DNA from: Variovorax ginsengisoli
GTDB taxonomy: Bacteria > Pseudomonadota > Gammaproteobacteria > Burkholderiales > Burkholderiaceae_C
Reading direction: 5' to 3'
DNA length: 64,000 bases
Assembly: GCF_030486595.1 (NCBI RefSeq)
Contig: NZ_JAUJZH010000026.1
Location: 1 to 64,000, forward strand
A program made the translations under genes and the position numbers. Positions 27,517 through 36,011 of the stretch are shown piece by piece (within the stretch, counting starts at the first letter, position 1; each line of letters starts with the position of its first letter). The notes under the pieces were generated by a model. It saw nothing but the letters and a program-made list of their open reading frames with translations, had not been told where the DNA came from and ran no database searches.

Positions 27517-28549
27517 AACGGTCGCCTCGACGGTCCTGCGCTGCGCGGCGGTCGCGCTGCTGCTCGTCGGTGCCGTCCTCGTCGCGGCCGCGGGATGGAT
27601 CGCCTACGCCCACGGCGCACGCGCAGCGCGGGAGACGAAATCGGTCGAGCAGCTGGCCGGCGGGCAGGGCCGCTGGGTGCCTGCCGGCGATGCCGCGCTG
27701 TATGTGCAGGAGTGGGGGGAGGCCAAGGCCCCGACGCTTCTGCTGCTGCACGGCACCGGTGCCTGGAGCGGCACCTGGTTCGGGCTGCCCCGGACGTTGA
27801 GCGAGGCCGGGTGGCGCGTCGTGGCCGTCGACCTGCCGCCGTTCGGGCTGTCGAAGCCGGCGCTGACAGGTGCCGGCCCGGACTACTCGCGCGCGGCGCA
27901 GGCGCGGCGTGTCCTCGGCCTGATCGACAGCCACGGGGCGCCGGTGGTCCTGGTCGGCCATTCGTTCGGCGCCGGGCCCGCGCTCGAGGCGGCGCTGCAG
28001 GCGCAAGGGCGGGTGCGCCAGCTGGTGCTGGTCGATCCGGCACTGGGGCTGGGCCCGATGGGCGAAGCGCCGGTTTGCGAGGCCGGCGGCCCCGGCTTGC
28101 TGGCGCACCGCGATCTTCGAACCGCCCTGGTCGGCGCGAGCCCGACCTGGCCCGGACTGACGGGCACGCTGCTGAAGCAGTTCGTTTTTCGGAAGGACAG
28201 GGTGACCGGCGCGCTCGTCCCCGCCTACCAGGTGCCTTTCGAACGCGAGGGCTTCAGCGCCAGCCTCGGCGACTGGGCACAGGCGTTCGCGGTTTCGGCC
28301 TGCGAGGACGCCGCCAGCCTCGACGCCGCGAAGCTGCGCGCCTGGGCCGCCGGCGGCCTGCCGGTGGCGCTGCTGTGGGGCGAGCAGGACAGCATCACGC
28401 CGCTGCCGCAGGCGCGTGCCCTGCAAGGATGGATTCCGCAGGCGACGCTCACGGTCCTGCCTCAGGTGGGGCACATACCGCACATCGAGAGTCCCGAGGC
28501 CTTTGCCGATGCGTTGCTGGGCCGGCTGCCGTCGGCCGCGGCGCCTTAG
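27500..28549 (+). CDS. membrane-anchored alpha/beta hydrolase
   Basis: A 349-residue alpha/beta-hydrolase with an N-terminal transmembrane anchor (AALLLVG-like run at about 14-35). It has the oxyanion-hole motif LLLLHGTGAWSGTW, nucleophile elbow VGHSFGAG (Ser), acid Asp in LLWGEQDSITPLP and catalytic His in VLPQVGHIPHIE. The substrate is unknown. The start lies inside the previous gene (17-nt overlap). It ends exactly against the arnD stop on the other strand with no gap. Confidence 0.85.
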   Translation: MSTTSRTVASTVLRCAAVALLLVGAVLVAAAGWIAYAHGARAARETKSVEQLAGGQGRWVPAGDAALYVQEWGEAKAPTLLLLHGTGAWSGTWFGLPRTLSEAGWRVVAVDLPPFGLSKPALTGAGPDYSRAAQARRVLGLIDSHGAPVVLVGHSFGAGPALEAALQAQGRVRQLVLVDPALGLGPMGEAPVCEAGGPGLLAHRDLRTALVGASPTWPGLTGTLLKQFVFRKDRVTGALVPAYQVPFEREGFSASLGDWAQAFAVSACEDAASLDAAKLRAWAAGGLPVALLWGEQDSITPLPQARALQGWIPQATLTVLPQVGHIPHIESPEAFADALLGRLPSAAAP

Positions 28550-29476
28550 TCAGGCCGCAGCGCCAGCCGGCGTCCAGGCCGCACCCTGCACCGCCAGCAG
28601 CCCCGAGCGCCCCGCCACCTCGCCCTGCCGCAGCCGGTGCCGCGGCAGGGTGGAGCGATCGACCGCCGCGGCGAGATCGCCGAGCGTGACCAGCTGGTGG
28701 CCCTGGGCGTGCCAGCCCTGCAGCAGGCGCTCGAACACCGGCATGAGCTTCATGCCCTCGAGTTCGGCGTGCAGCGTGTAGACCTGGTCGCGGTCGGAAG
28801 CGGCCGTGAGGCCCAGCAGGTGGGCGTGGACGTTCTGCGCATCGAGGCCGTCGATGCCGATCAGCTCGTCGAGGGTGGGCAGCGTGGTCGGAAACTGCGG
28901 CGGGCCGATGACGCGCCCGTCGTCGGCCACCGGGATGAACGGCCCCTCGCCGCGCGTGTCCGACGCCAGCGCGATGCCGAGCGTGGTCTCGGCCTGCGCG
29001 GCCGCCGCGTTGAACTGCCATCCGGCGGCGCCGTGCAGGCGCGGGGCGCTGCCGAAGATCTGCGTGTGCCGCTCGACCGCGCGCGCCATCTGGCGCAGCG
29101 TCCATGCCGCATCGCGCTGCGTCAGGTGGTCCTGCCAGTCGATGTGGTCCCAGCAGTGCACGCCGACCTCGAAGCCGGCGTCGCGCACCGCGCGCAGGGT
29201 CGAGGCTTCGCGCTTCCCGATATCGGGCCCCGGCAGCAGGCTGCCGTAGAGCAGCGTGCGCACGCCGTAGTGCTCGACCACCGAGGTGCGCGCCACCTTG
29301 CTCAGGAAGCCGGGCCGGAACACGCGCAGGATGGCCCGTCCGGTGTGGTCGGGTCCGAGGCTGAACAGGAAGGTGGCGCCGGCGCCGACGCGCTGCAGCA
29401 GCGCCTGCAGCCGGGGCACGCCTTCGCGGGTGCCGCGCAGGGTGTCGACGTCGATCTTCAGTGCGATGCGCGCCAT
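28550..29476 (-). CDS. arnD: ArnD-type undecaprenyl-phosphate-formamidoarabinose deformylase
   Basis: A 308-residue polysaccharide-deacetylase-fold (NodB) enzyme. It removes the formyl group from undecaprenyl-phosphate-linked 4-formamido-arabinose so that free L-Ara4N can be transferred to lipid A. ALKIDVDTLRGTREGVPRL at the N-terminus (catalytic Asp and metal Asp) and the metal His in VHCWDHIDWQDH are typical. It is the last gene of the arn operon, 4 nt after the UDP-pentose synthase. Confidence 0.92.
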   Translation of the reverse strand: MARIALKIDVDTLRGTREGVPRLQALLQRVGAGATFLFSLGPDHTGRAILRVFRPGFLSKVARTSVVEHYGVRTLLYGSLLPGPDIGKREASTLRAVRDAGFEVGVHCWDHIDWQDHLTQRDAAWTLRQMARAVERHTQIFGSAPRLHGAAGWQFNAAAAQAETTLGIALASDTRGEGPFIPVADDGRVIGPPQFPTTLPTLDELIGIDGLDAQNVHAHLLGLTAASDRDQVYTLHAELEGMKLMPVFERLLQGWHAQGHQLVTLGDLAAAVDRSTLPRHRLRQGEVAGRSGLLAVQGAAWTPAGAAA

Positions 29477-29480
29477 CGTC

Positions 29481-30524
29481 TCAGAGCGCCAGGTCGGCGG
29501 CCGCCTCGGCCTCGTCCCGGTAGTACGCGAAGAGGCTGGCGAGCGCCTCCTGCATGCCGACCTGCGGCTTCCAGTCGAGGTCCTTCATGGTCGCGCTGAT
29601 GTCGGGCACGCGGTGCGCGACGTCCTGGTAGCCGCGGCCGTAGTACTCGGCCGACGACACGTCGGTCAGCCGCACCGCCGCGGCTGCCTCGGCGTATTCG
29701 GGCAGCGTGCGCGCCTGCGCCAGCATCATCTCGGCCAGCGCGCGGATCGAGTGGTTGTTGGCCGGGTTGCCGATGTTGTAGATCTTCTGGTCGGCCACGC
29801 CGCCTTCGTTGGCGATGATCTTCACCAGTGCCGCGATGCCGTCGTCGACATAGGTGAAGGCGCGCTGCTGGCTGCCGCCGTCCACCAGCCGGATCGGCTC
29901 GCCGCGCACGATGTGGCCCAGGAACTGGGTGATCACGCGGCTCGAGCCCTCCTTGGGCGTGTGCAGGCTGTCCAGGCCCGGCCCAATCCAGTTGAACGGG
30001 CGGAACAGCGTGTAGCGCAGTCCTTCCTGCATGCCGTAGGCGTGGATGACGCGGTCCATCAGCTGCTTGGCGGCGGCATAGATCCAGCGCGGCTTGTTGA
30101 TCGGGCCGTAGACCATGTTCGACGATTCGGGGTCGAAGGCTTCGTCTTCGCACATGCCGTAGACCTCGCTGGTCGAGGGGAACACCACCCGCTTGCCGTA
30201 CTTGAGGCACTGCCGCACGATCGGCAGGTTGGCCTCGAAGTCGAGCTCGAAGACGCGCAGCGGCTGCTTCACGTAGGTGGCCGGCGTGGCGATCGCCACC
30301 AGCGGCAGCACGACGTCGCATTTCTTGACGTGGTATTCGATCCACTCCTTGTTGATCGTGATGTCGCCTTCGAAGAAATGGAAGCGCGGGTCGCCGAGCC
30401 ACGGCCGGACCCGATCGGTCTGCATGTCCATGCCGTAGACGTGCCAGTCGGTGGTTTCGAGGATGTGGCGGGTGAGATGGTGGCCAATGAAGCCATTGAC
30501 GCCGAGGATGAGGACTTTGAGCAT
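29481..30524 (-). CDS. UDP-glucuronate decarboxylase, ArnA C-domain / U4kpxs type
   Basis: A 347-residue short-chain-type NAD-dependent epimerase/decarboxylase equivalent to the C-terminal half of E. coli ArnA. It oxidatively decarboxylates UDP-glucuronate to UDP-4-keto-pentose. A stand-alone homologue known from Ralstonia also makes UDP-xylose. It shows the Rossmann VLILGVNGFIGHHLTRHI, catalytic Thr/Ser in VVFPSTSEVYG, YxxxK in YAAAKQLMDRVIHAYG, and the decarboxylase-specific RPFNWIGPGLD with Arg/Glu sites. The start is ATG at 30524. It follows the formyltransferase gene by 26 nt. Confidence 0.92.
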   Translation of the reverse strand: MLKVLILGVNGFIGHHLTRHILETTDWHVYGMDMQTDRVRPWLGDPRFHFFEGDITINKEWIEYHVKKCDVVLPLVAIATPATYVKQPLRVFELDFEANLPIVRQCLKYGKRVVFPSTSEVYGMCEDEAFDPESSNMVYGPINKPRWIYAAAKQLMDRVIHAYGMQEGLRYTLFRPFNWIGPGLDSLHTPKEGSSRVITQFLGHIVRGEPIRLVDGGSQQRAFTYVDDGIAALVKIIANEGGVADQKIYNIGNPANNHSIRALAEMMLAQARTLPEYAEAAAAVRLTDVSSAEYYGRGYQDVAHRVPDISATMKDLDWKPQVGMQEALASLFAYYRDEAEAAADLAL

Positions 30525-30550
30525 GGGGCGATCCGTGGGTTGGGGATGAT

Positions 30551-31480
30551 TCAATGGTCGACCGGCACGCAGGGCGCACCGAAGCGGCGTTCGAAGCCGG
30601 CCGCGTCGATCGCGCCGGCAGGGCCTTGCGCGGCCAGCACTTCGAGCGTGCTGCCGTCGGCGGCCAGCAGCCAGAGCGCGCCGGCCTCGCTCGCCAACCG
30701 AAGGCCGGCGCCGGGTGCCCGCCGCGGCCGTTCGGCGAAGCGGGTGCTGTCGATGCGGATGCGCTCGCCGCCGATGTGGCAGAAAGCGCCCGGGTAGTGG
30801 GGGGGCGCGAGGGCGCGCACCAGGTTGTGGATCTGCAGGGCGTTGGCGCTGCCCGGGATCAGGCCGTCTTCCGGCTTGCGGCCGCCGAAGTAGCGGCCCT
30901 GCGAGAGGTCCTGCGGGCGCTCGACGGCGGTCCCGGCGAGCATCAGCGGCAGGCTTCGCGCCAGCACGATCTCGGCTGCGACGACGACTTTGCCGAACAC
31001 CTCGTGGGCGGTGTCGTCGATCAGGATCGGCACCGCGCACTGGTCGACGATGGCGCCGTTGTCGGGCTTCTCGTTCATGCGGTGCAGGGTGGCGCCGGTC
31101 TGCGTCGCGCCCTCGATCACGGCCCAGTTCACCGGCGCCCGGCCGCGGTACTGCGGCAGCAGCGAGCCGTGCATGTTGAAGGCACCGCGGCTCGGCAGCT
31201 GCAGCCAGGGCGCCTTGAGCATGTGGCGGTAGTAGAACGAGAACAAGAAGTCGGGCGTCGATGCGGCCGCCTCGGCCAGCAGTTCCGGCAGGTGCGGGTC
31301 GGCGGGCGTCACGCAGCGCAGGCCGTGCGCCGTCGCCACGCCGGCCACGCTGGAGAACCAGATGGCCTCGCCGGCGGCGTCGGCATGGGTGACGACCAGC
31401 GGCACCTCGACGCCGGCATCGAGCAGCACCCGCAGGCAGCGCACGCCGACGTCGTGGTAGGCGAAGACGATGGCCTTCAT
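30551..31480 (-). CDS. arnA: UDP-Ara4N formyltransferase, ArnA N-domain type
   Basis: A 309-residue formyltransferase equivalent to the N-terminal domain of ArnA. It transfers formyl from N10-formyltetrahydrofolate to the 4-amino group of UDP-L-Ara4N. The catalytic triad region is visible: Asn/His in RGAFNMHGSLLPQYRGRAPVNW and Asp in TGATLHRMNEKPDNG. In E. coli this domain is fused to the decarboxylase; here it is a separate gene. Its ATG overlaps the arnC stop by 4 nt. Confidence 0.92.
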   Translation of the reverse strand: MKAIVFAYHDVGVRCLRVLLDAGVEVPLVVTHADAAGEAIWFSSVAGVATAHGLRCVTPADPHLPELLAEAAASTPDFLFSFYYRHMLKAPWLQLPSRGAFNMHGSLLPQYRGRAPVNWAVIEGATQTGATLHRMNEKPDNGAIVDQCAVPILIDDTAHEVFGKVVVAAEIVLARSLPLMLAGTAVERPQDLSQGRYFGGRKPEDGLIPGSANALQIHNLVRALAPPHYPGAFCHIGGERIRIDSTRFAERPRRAPGAGLRLASEAGALWLLAADGSTLEVLAAQGPAGAIDAAGFERRFGAPCVPVDH

Positions 31481-32487
31481 GGGCGCTTGCGCTCCAGCAC
31501 GGCGTTGATGACGTAGCGCGGCCGGGCCCGCACCTCCTGGTAGATGCGCCCGATGTACTCGCCCAGCAGGCCGATGCCGAACAGCGCCAGCCCGACCAGC
31601 AGGAACAGCAGGGCGAACAGCGTGAAGACGCCGCCTTCCTCGGGCCCCAGCACGACCCGGCGCGTCGCCAGGATCAGGAACAGCAGCGCCGACAGCATCG
31701 ACACCACGATCCCGAGCAGCGAGAACGCCTGCAGCGGCACCAGCGAGAAGCCGGTCACCAGGTCGAAGTTGAGCCGCACCAGGCTGTAGAACGAGTACTT
31801 CGATTCACCCGCGTGCCGCTCCTCGTGGCCCACCACCACCTCGGCCGGGTTGCGCGAGAACTGCAGCGCCAGCGCCGGGATGAAGGTGTTCATCTCGTTG
31901 CACTGGTTGATCAACTGCACCACGTTGCGGCTGTAGGCGCGCAGCATCGAGCCGTGGTCGGTCATCACGATGCCGGTGAGCCGATGGCGCATCCGGTTCA
32001 TGGCCCGGGACGCCCAGCGTCGCCAGGCCTGGTCCTGGCGGTCGCGGCGGATCGAGCCGACGCAGTCGTGGCCGCGGTCCATGGCGTCCAGCAGCAGGCG
32101 GATGTCCTCGGGCGGGTTCTGCAGGTCGGCATCGAGGGTGACGATGCGGTCGCCCCGGCAGTGCTCGAAGCCCGCCAGGATCGCCCGGTGCTGGCCGAAG
32201 TTGCCGTTGAAGAGAATGACCCGCGTCACGTCGGGCCGACGCTCGAACTGCGCCGCCAGCAGCGCGGCCGAACGGTCGCGGCTGCCGTCGTTGATGAAGA
32301 TCAGCTCGTAGGAGACCCCGAGCGCATCGAGCGCCGGGTAGAGCCGCTCGAACAGCGCCGCCAGGCCCTGCTCCTCGTTGTAGACCGGAATCACGACGCT
32401 GAGTTCGGGGGTGTCGTCGTCGATGTCGTCGTCGTGGTCGTGGTCGTGGTCGGCCTCTTGGCCGGGAACCGACTTCAGCGCCGTCAT
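31477..32487 (-). CDS. arnC: ArnC-type undecaprenyl-phosphate glycosyltransferase
   Basis: A 336-residue GT2 glycosyltransferase that moves formamidoarabinose from UDP to undecaprenyl phosphate at the inner membrane. The nucleotide-sugar region is LSVVIPVYNEEQGL and the DxD-type site is in IVTLDADLQNPPEDI. Two C-terminal hydrophobic helices follow (about residues 250-320). An unusual acidic and His-rich leader (HDHDHDDDIDDD) precedes the catalytic domain at about residues 14-25. The gene overlaps both neighbours by 4 nt. Confidence 0.92.
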   Translation of the reverse strand: MTALKSVPGQEADHDHDHDDDIDDDTPELSVVIPVYNEEQGLAALFERLYPALDALGVSYELIFINDGSRDRSAALLAAQFERRPDVTRVILFNGNFGQHRAILAGFEHCRGDRIVTLDADLQNPPEDIRLLLDAMDRGHDCVGSIRRDRQDQAWRRWASRAMNRMRHRLTGIVMTDHGSMLRAYSRNVVQLINQCNEMNTFIPALALQFSRNPAEVVVGHEERHAGESKYSFYSLVRLNFDLVTGFSLVPLQAFSLLGIVVSMLSALLFLILATRRVVLGPEEGGVFTLFALLFLLVGLALFGIGLLGEYIGRIYQEVRARPRYVINAVLERKRP

Positions 32488-33626
32488 GGCCGCACTCCCT
32501 GCAGTTCCGCCATCACGGTGGTGACGGCAGCGCACACGCGATCGACGTCGGCGTCGGTCATGGCCGGGAACAGCGGCAGCGTGACCGTGCGTTCGCCGAT
32601 GTCCTCGGCGACCGGGAAATCGCCGCGGGCGTGGCCCATGGCCCTGAACATCGAGAACAGGTGCATCGCGGGGTAGTGCACGCCGACGCCGAAGCCGAGC
32701 GCCTTCATGCCGGCCACGAAGTCGGGGCGCGCCGCGGCGAACGCGCGCGGCAGCAGCGGCTGGAACATGTGCCAGTTGCCATGCAGCTCCGTGTCTTCGG
32801 ACGGCAGCTCGAAGCCGAGCGAGCGGTCCCAGCGTTCGAAGTAGCGCCGGGCCAGCTGGCGTCGGCGCAGATTGAAGTCGTCGATGCTGCGCAGCTGTCC
32901 CAGGCCGATCGCCGCCGCGATGTCGGTCATGTTGGCCTTGGCGCCCCAGGCCTCGACCTCCATGCCGCCGCCGGGCAGCCGCTGGACCCCCTGCAGCCGC
33001 AGCAGCTCGAAGCGCCGCGCTTCGGCCTCGTCGTTCATCACCAGGCAGCCGCCTTCGCCGAAGGTCATGTTCTTGTTGGCGTGGAAGCTGAACGACACCA
33101 GGTCGCCGAAGCTGCCGATCGGCCGCCCGCCCCATTGGGCACCGAAGGACTGCGCCGCGTCCTCGACCACGCGCAAGCCATGGGCCGCGGCCAGCCGGTT
33201 GAGCCGGTCCCGGTCGACCGGCAGGCCGGCCAGGTCGACCGGCAGCAGGGCCCGCGTGCGCGGCGTGATGGCGGCCTCGATGCGGTCGAGGTCGATGTTG
33301 CGGGTGGCGGCATCGGCGTCGACGAACACCGGCGTGGCGCCGACCGCCAGCACCACGTTGGCGGTCGCGACCCAGCTCATCGGCGTGGTGATGACCTCAT
33401 CGCCTGGGCCGATGTCGCACAGCCGAAGCGCCAGTTCGAGCGAGGCGGTGCCGGAGTTCACCAGCCGCACCGGCCGTCCGTCGAAGCGCCTGGACAAGGC
33501 GGCCTCGAGCGCTTGGCACTTCGGGCCGGTGGTGATCCATCCGGAGCGCAGCACCTCGGACACTTCGGCGATGGTGCGCTCGTCGATCGAAGGGCGCGTG
33601 AAAGGCAGGAAGGGCGTGTCGTTCAA
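32484..33626 (-). CDS. arnB: ArnB-type UDP-4-keto-pentose aminotransferase
   Basis: A 380-residue PLP-dependent DegT/DnrJ/EryC1 aminotransferase that makes UDP-L-Ara4N. It shows PLP-binding segments VEDAAQSFGAQWGGRP and the Lys Schiff-base region FSFHANKNMTFGEGG. No ATG fits: the reading frame begins with TTG at 33626 (reading MNDTPFLPFTRP), preceded by GGGAG 6 nt upstream and overlapping the stop of the small transporter gene (TTGA). Family members of this length start at the same place. Confidence 0.92.
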   Translation of the reverse strand: MNDTPFLPFTRPSIDERTIAEVSEVLRSGWITTGPKCQALEAALSRRFDGRPVRLVNSGTASLELALRLCDIGPGDEVITTPMSWVATANVVLAVGATPVFVDADAATRNIDLDRIEAAITPRTRALLPVDLAGLPVDRDRLNRLAAAHGLRVVEDAAQSFGAQWGGRPIGSFGDLVSFSFHANKNMTFGEGGCLVMNDEAEARRFELLRLQGVQRLPGGGMEVEAWGAKANMTDIAAAIGLGQLRSIDDFNLRRRQLARRYFERWDRSLGFELPSEDTELHGNWHMFQPLLPRAFAAARPDFVAGMKALGFGVGVHYPAMHLFSMFRAMGHARGDFPVAEDIGERTVTLPLFPAMTDADVDRVCAAVTTVMAELQGVRP

Positions 33627-34012
33627 TTCGTGCTCCCGCTGCGCGCCACCAGGATGACGCCGACGACGATGACCGCAATGCCGAGCCAGCGCTGGGCGTT
33701 GACCTGTTCGCCGAACAGCCACCAGGCCAGCGCCGCGTTGACGATGTAGCCGATCGAGAGCATCGGGTAGGCGATGCTGACTTCGACCCGCGACAGGGCG
33801 ACGATCCAGACCACCACGCTGATCGCGTAGCAGGTCAGGCCGCCGAGGATGCCGGGGTGCTGGGCCAGCCCGGTCGCGCTGCGCCAGAGCGCGGCACTGC
33901 CGTCGCTCATGGAAATCTCGCCGACGCTGCGCGCCCCGGCCTTGAGCAGCAGCTGGGCTGCGGCGTTGAGCAGGACGCCGGTCAGCACCCACGCAAAATC
34001 GATGATCTTCAT
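33623..34012 (-). CDS. ArnE/ArnF-like small EamA/SMR flippase subunit
   Basis: A 129-residue four-helix membrane protein (LTGVLLNAAAQLLLKAGARS; AYPMLSIGYIVNAALAWWLFGE) of the small multidrug resistance/EamA type. In the E. coli arn operon two such proteins, ArnE and ArnF, flip undecaprenyl-phosphate-Ara4N to the periplasmic side. Only one copy is present here, so it may act as a homodimer. It overlaps arnT and arnB by 4 nt each. Confidence 0.85.
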   Translation of the reverse strand: MKIIDFAWVLTGVLLNAAAQLLLKAGARSVGEISMSDGSAALWRSATGLAQHPGILGGLTCYAISVVVWIVALSRVEVSIAYPMLSIGYIVNAALAWWLFGEQVNAQRWLGIAVIVVGVILVARSGSTN

Positions 34013-35703
34013 TGTCTGGCTACCACCACGCGTCGTTGATCCTGAAAGATGACCCGCATCGGAAGGCCGCGCTGGCGCAACGCGCTGAAGCTCGGGAAGT
34101 CCATGTAGGCCGCGGCCTGCGGCAACGCCTCCCAGCGGGTGGCGAAGGCGTCGAGCGAGTCTAGCGAGCGTCCGGGCTCCAGCACCTGGCCCATGGCGAA
34201 TTCGTCCTCGTAGTCGACCAGAACGACGTCCCGCCGCAGGTAGAAGGGCAGCGTCTGGTCGTAGATCCCGACCGCGAACATCGGCGCGCCGGACCGCAGC
34301 ACCGGCTCCAATGCCGACACGATGGGCGCCGCGCTCTTGAGTTGTCCGTAGGCGTTGTGGGCCGCCATCACCATCGTCATCCCGATCAGATGGCCGAGCG
34401 CCAGGCTGACGATGGCCAGCGTCACGCCGCGCCGCCGCAGGGCCCACCATGCAAATGCCGCGAACGCGAGGAAGACCGCGCCACCCCAGCGGATCCCGGC
34501 GCCGAGCTGGGCGAAGATCTCGGCCGGCGTCGAATGGGAGGCCACGCGCGCGCTCTGCGTCGAGGCGACCAGCGCGATCGACCAGACCAGGATCGGAACC
34601 AGCAGGTGGCCGCGCAGCACGCGCGGGCTGGCCTGTTGCAGCCGCAGGCCGATCAGCAGCGCCAGCGCCGGGAACATCGGCAGGATGTAGGAGGGCAGCT
34701 TCGAACCGCTGGCGCTGAAGAACAGCAGGATGAAGACCGAATGCACGAACAGGAAGTCGGCCGGCGCGACGCCGCGCGGCGGCGCGTCGCCGGCGCGCCG
34801 GGGGCCGAGCCATGGCAGCGCGCTGGTCCAGGGCAGCATCCCGCCGAGCAGCAGCGGCAGGTAGTACCACCAGGTGCCTTCACGCTGGTGGACCTTGGTC
34901 AGGTAGCGCGCGAAATGCTCGTGGATGAAGAAGAACTGGGCGAAGGTCGGATTGCGCATCGACACCAGCACGAACCATGGCGCTGCCAGGACCAGGAAGA
35001 TCAGCAGTCCGGACCACCAGTGCATCCGGCGCCAGGGGCCGAAGTCCCGGCGCCAGAGGCAGGTCAGGACCAGGGTCGCGCCGGGGATCAGGATGCCGAC
35101 CAGCCCCTTGCTGAGCACCGCGCCGGCCATCGCGGCCCATGCGAGCCAGATCCAGTTGCGGCGCACCGCGGGTGTCGCCGGAACGTTCTCGGCGATCAGG
35201 ACGGCGCACAGCGCGAGCGTGAGGAACAGCGTCAGGCCGGCGTCGAGGGTCAGGAAATGGGCGTTGCCGAAGATCCAGGTCATCGACGCCGCGATCGCCA
35301 AGGTGCGGATTCCGGTCTCCCGGCCCCACAGCCGCGAGGCCGTCGCACCGACCGCGAGCACCGTGAGGAAGCCGGCGAGCGCCGGCCACAGGCGCGCGGC
35401 GAATTCGTTCAGGCCGAACAGGTGCAGGAACATCGCGCTGAGCCAGTACTGCATCGGCGGCTTCTCGAAGTAGAGCAGGCCGTTCAGGCGCGGCGTGATC
35501 CAGTCGCCGCTGCGCATCATCTCCAAGGCGATGCTGGCGTAGCGGCCCTCGTCGGGGCTGATGAGCGAGCGCATGCCGAGCGAGCCGAACCAGATCACCG
35601 CCAATGGGGCGAGCAGCAGGGCCAGCATGCCGCGAGAAAGCGGTCGCTTGTCCGCAAGGGGCGGTGCGGGGTGGTACGTACCTCGATCGATCGGGTGATT
35701 CAT
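34009..35703 (-). CDS. arnT: ArnT-type lipid A aminoarabinose transferase
   Basis: A 564-residue multi-spanning GT-C glycosyltransferase (PMT family). It moves L-Ara4N from undecaprenyl phosphate to lipid A phosphates on the periplasmic face, which lowers surface charge and gives polymyxin resistance. The essential acidic loop is visible in LISPDEGRYASIALEM, followed by about 11-12 hydrophobic helices and a C-terminal periplasmic domain. The start MNHPIDRGTY at 35703 is chosen; an ATG 12 codons earlier is possible. It is the first gene of the seven-gene operon. I see no PmrA box in front of it. Confidence 0.92.
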   Translation of the reverse strand: MNHPIDRGTYHPAPPLADKRPLSRGMLALLLAPLAVIWFGSLGMRSLISPDEGRYASIALEMMRSGDWITPRLNGLLYFEKPPMQYWLSAMFLHLFGLNEFAARLWPALAGFLTVLAVGATASRLWGRETGIRTLAIAASMTWIFGNAHFLTLDAGLTLFLTLALCAVLIAENVPATPAVRRNWIWLAWAAMAGAVLSKGLVGILIPGATLVLTCLWRRDFGPWRRMHWWSGLLIFLVLAAPWFVLVSMRNPTFAQFFFIHEHFARYLTKVHQREGTWWYYLPLLLGGMLPWTSALPWLGPRRAGDAPPRGVAPADFLFVHSVFILLFFSASGSKLPSYILPMFPALALLIGLRLQQASPRVLRGHLLVPILVWSIALVASTQSARVASHSTPAEIFAQLGAGIRWGGAVFLAFAAFAWWALRRRGVTLAIVSLALGHLIGMTMVMAAHNAYGQLKSAAPIVSALEPVLRSGAPMFAVGIYDQTLPFYLRRDVVLVDYEDEFAMGQVLEPGRSLDSLDAFATRWEALPQAAAYMDFPSFSALRQRGLPMRVIFQDQRRVVVARQ

Positions 35704-36011
35704 GAAAACATTGGATGTACGTCTGGGCCGGTGCTGCATGGCAACATCTCGCCTCGGCGGCGCATGTCGATGATATGCGGCGCATTGGCTCGGCCTCCGC
35801 GGCCGACCGCTTGGTCAGAAGGATGACACTGGAAGTGGCGCCGCCGGTGTCCGCCACCATGGGCTGGGCCTAGCGGGAGCTTGAAAAGGGCGCTGGATCC
35901 ACATGCTTGGATGCTATGTCCGCCACCTGCACGAAACCTGAACGGCCGGATCCTGTCCGCGGGTCAGGCGATGTTCAGCCGCCTTTCATGATCCGGCCCT
36001 ACATTGCCGCC
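35704..36011. other. 308-bp gap between divergent arnT and fetA-like gene
   Basis: This gap must contain the promoter of the arn operon and that of the ABC pair. A weak widely spaced inverted repeat (CTGAAC near 35938, GTTCAG near 35975) is present. I find no convincing -35/-10 pair, no PmrA-type direct repeat and no ORF. An in-frame ATG at 35988 could extend the ABC gene by eight codons. Confidence 0.4.

Noticed and set aside
35704..36011. PmrA box upstream of arnT
   Set aside because: No pair of TTAA-containing direct repeats was found in the gap.
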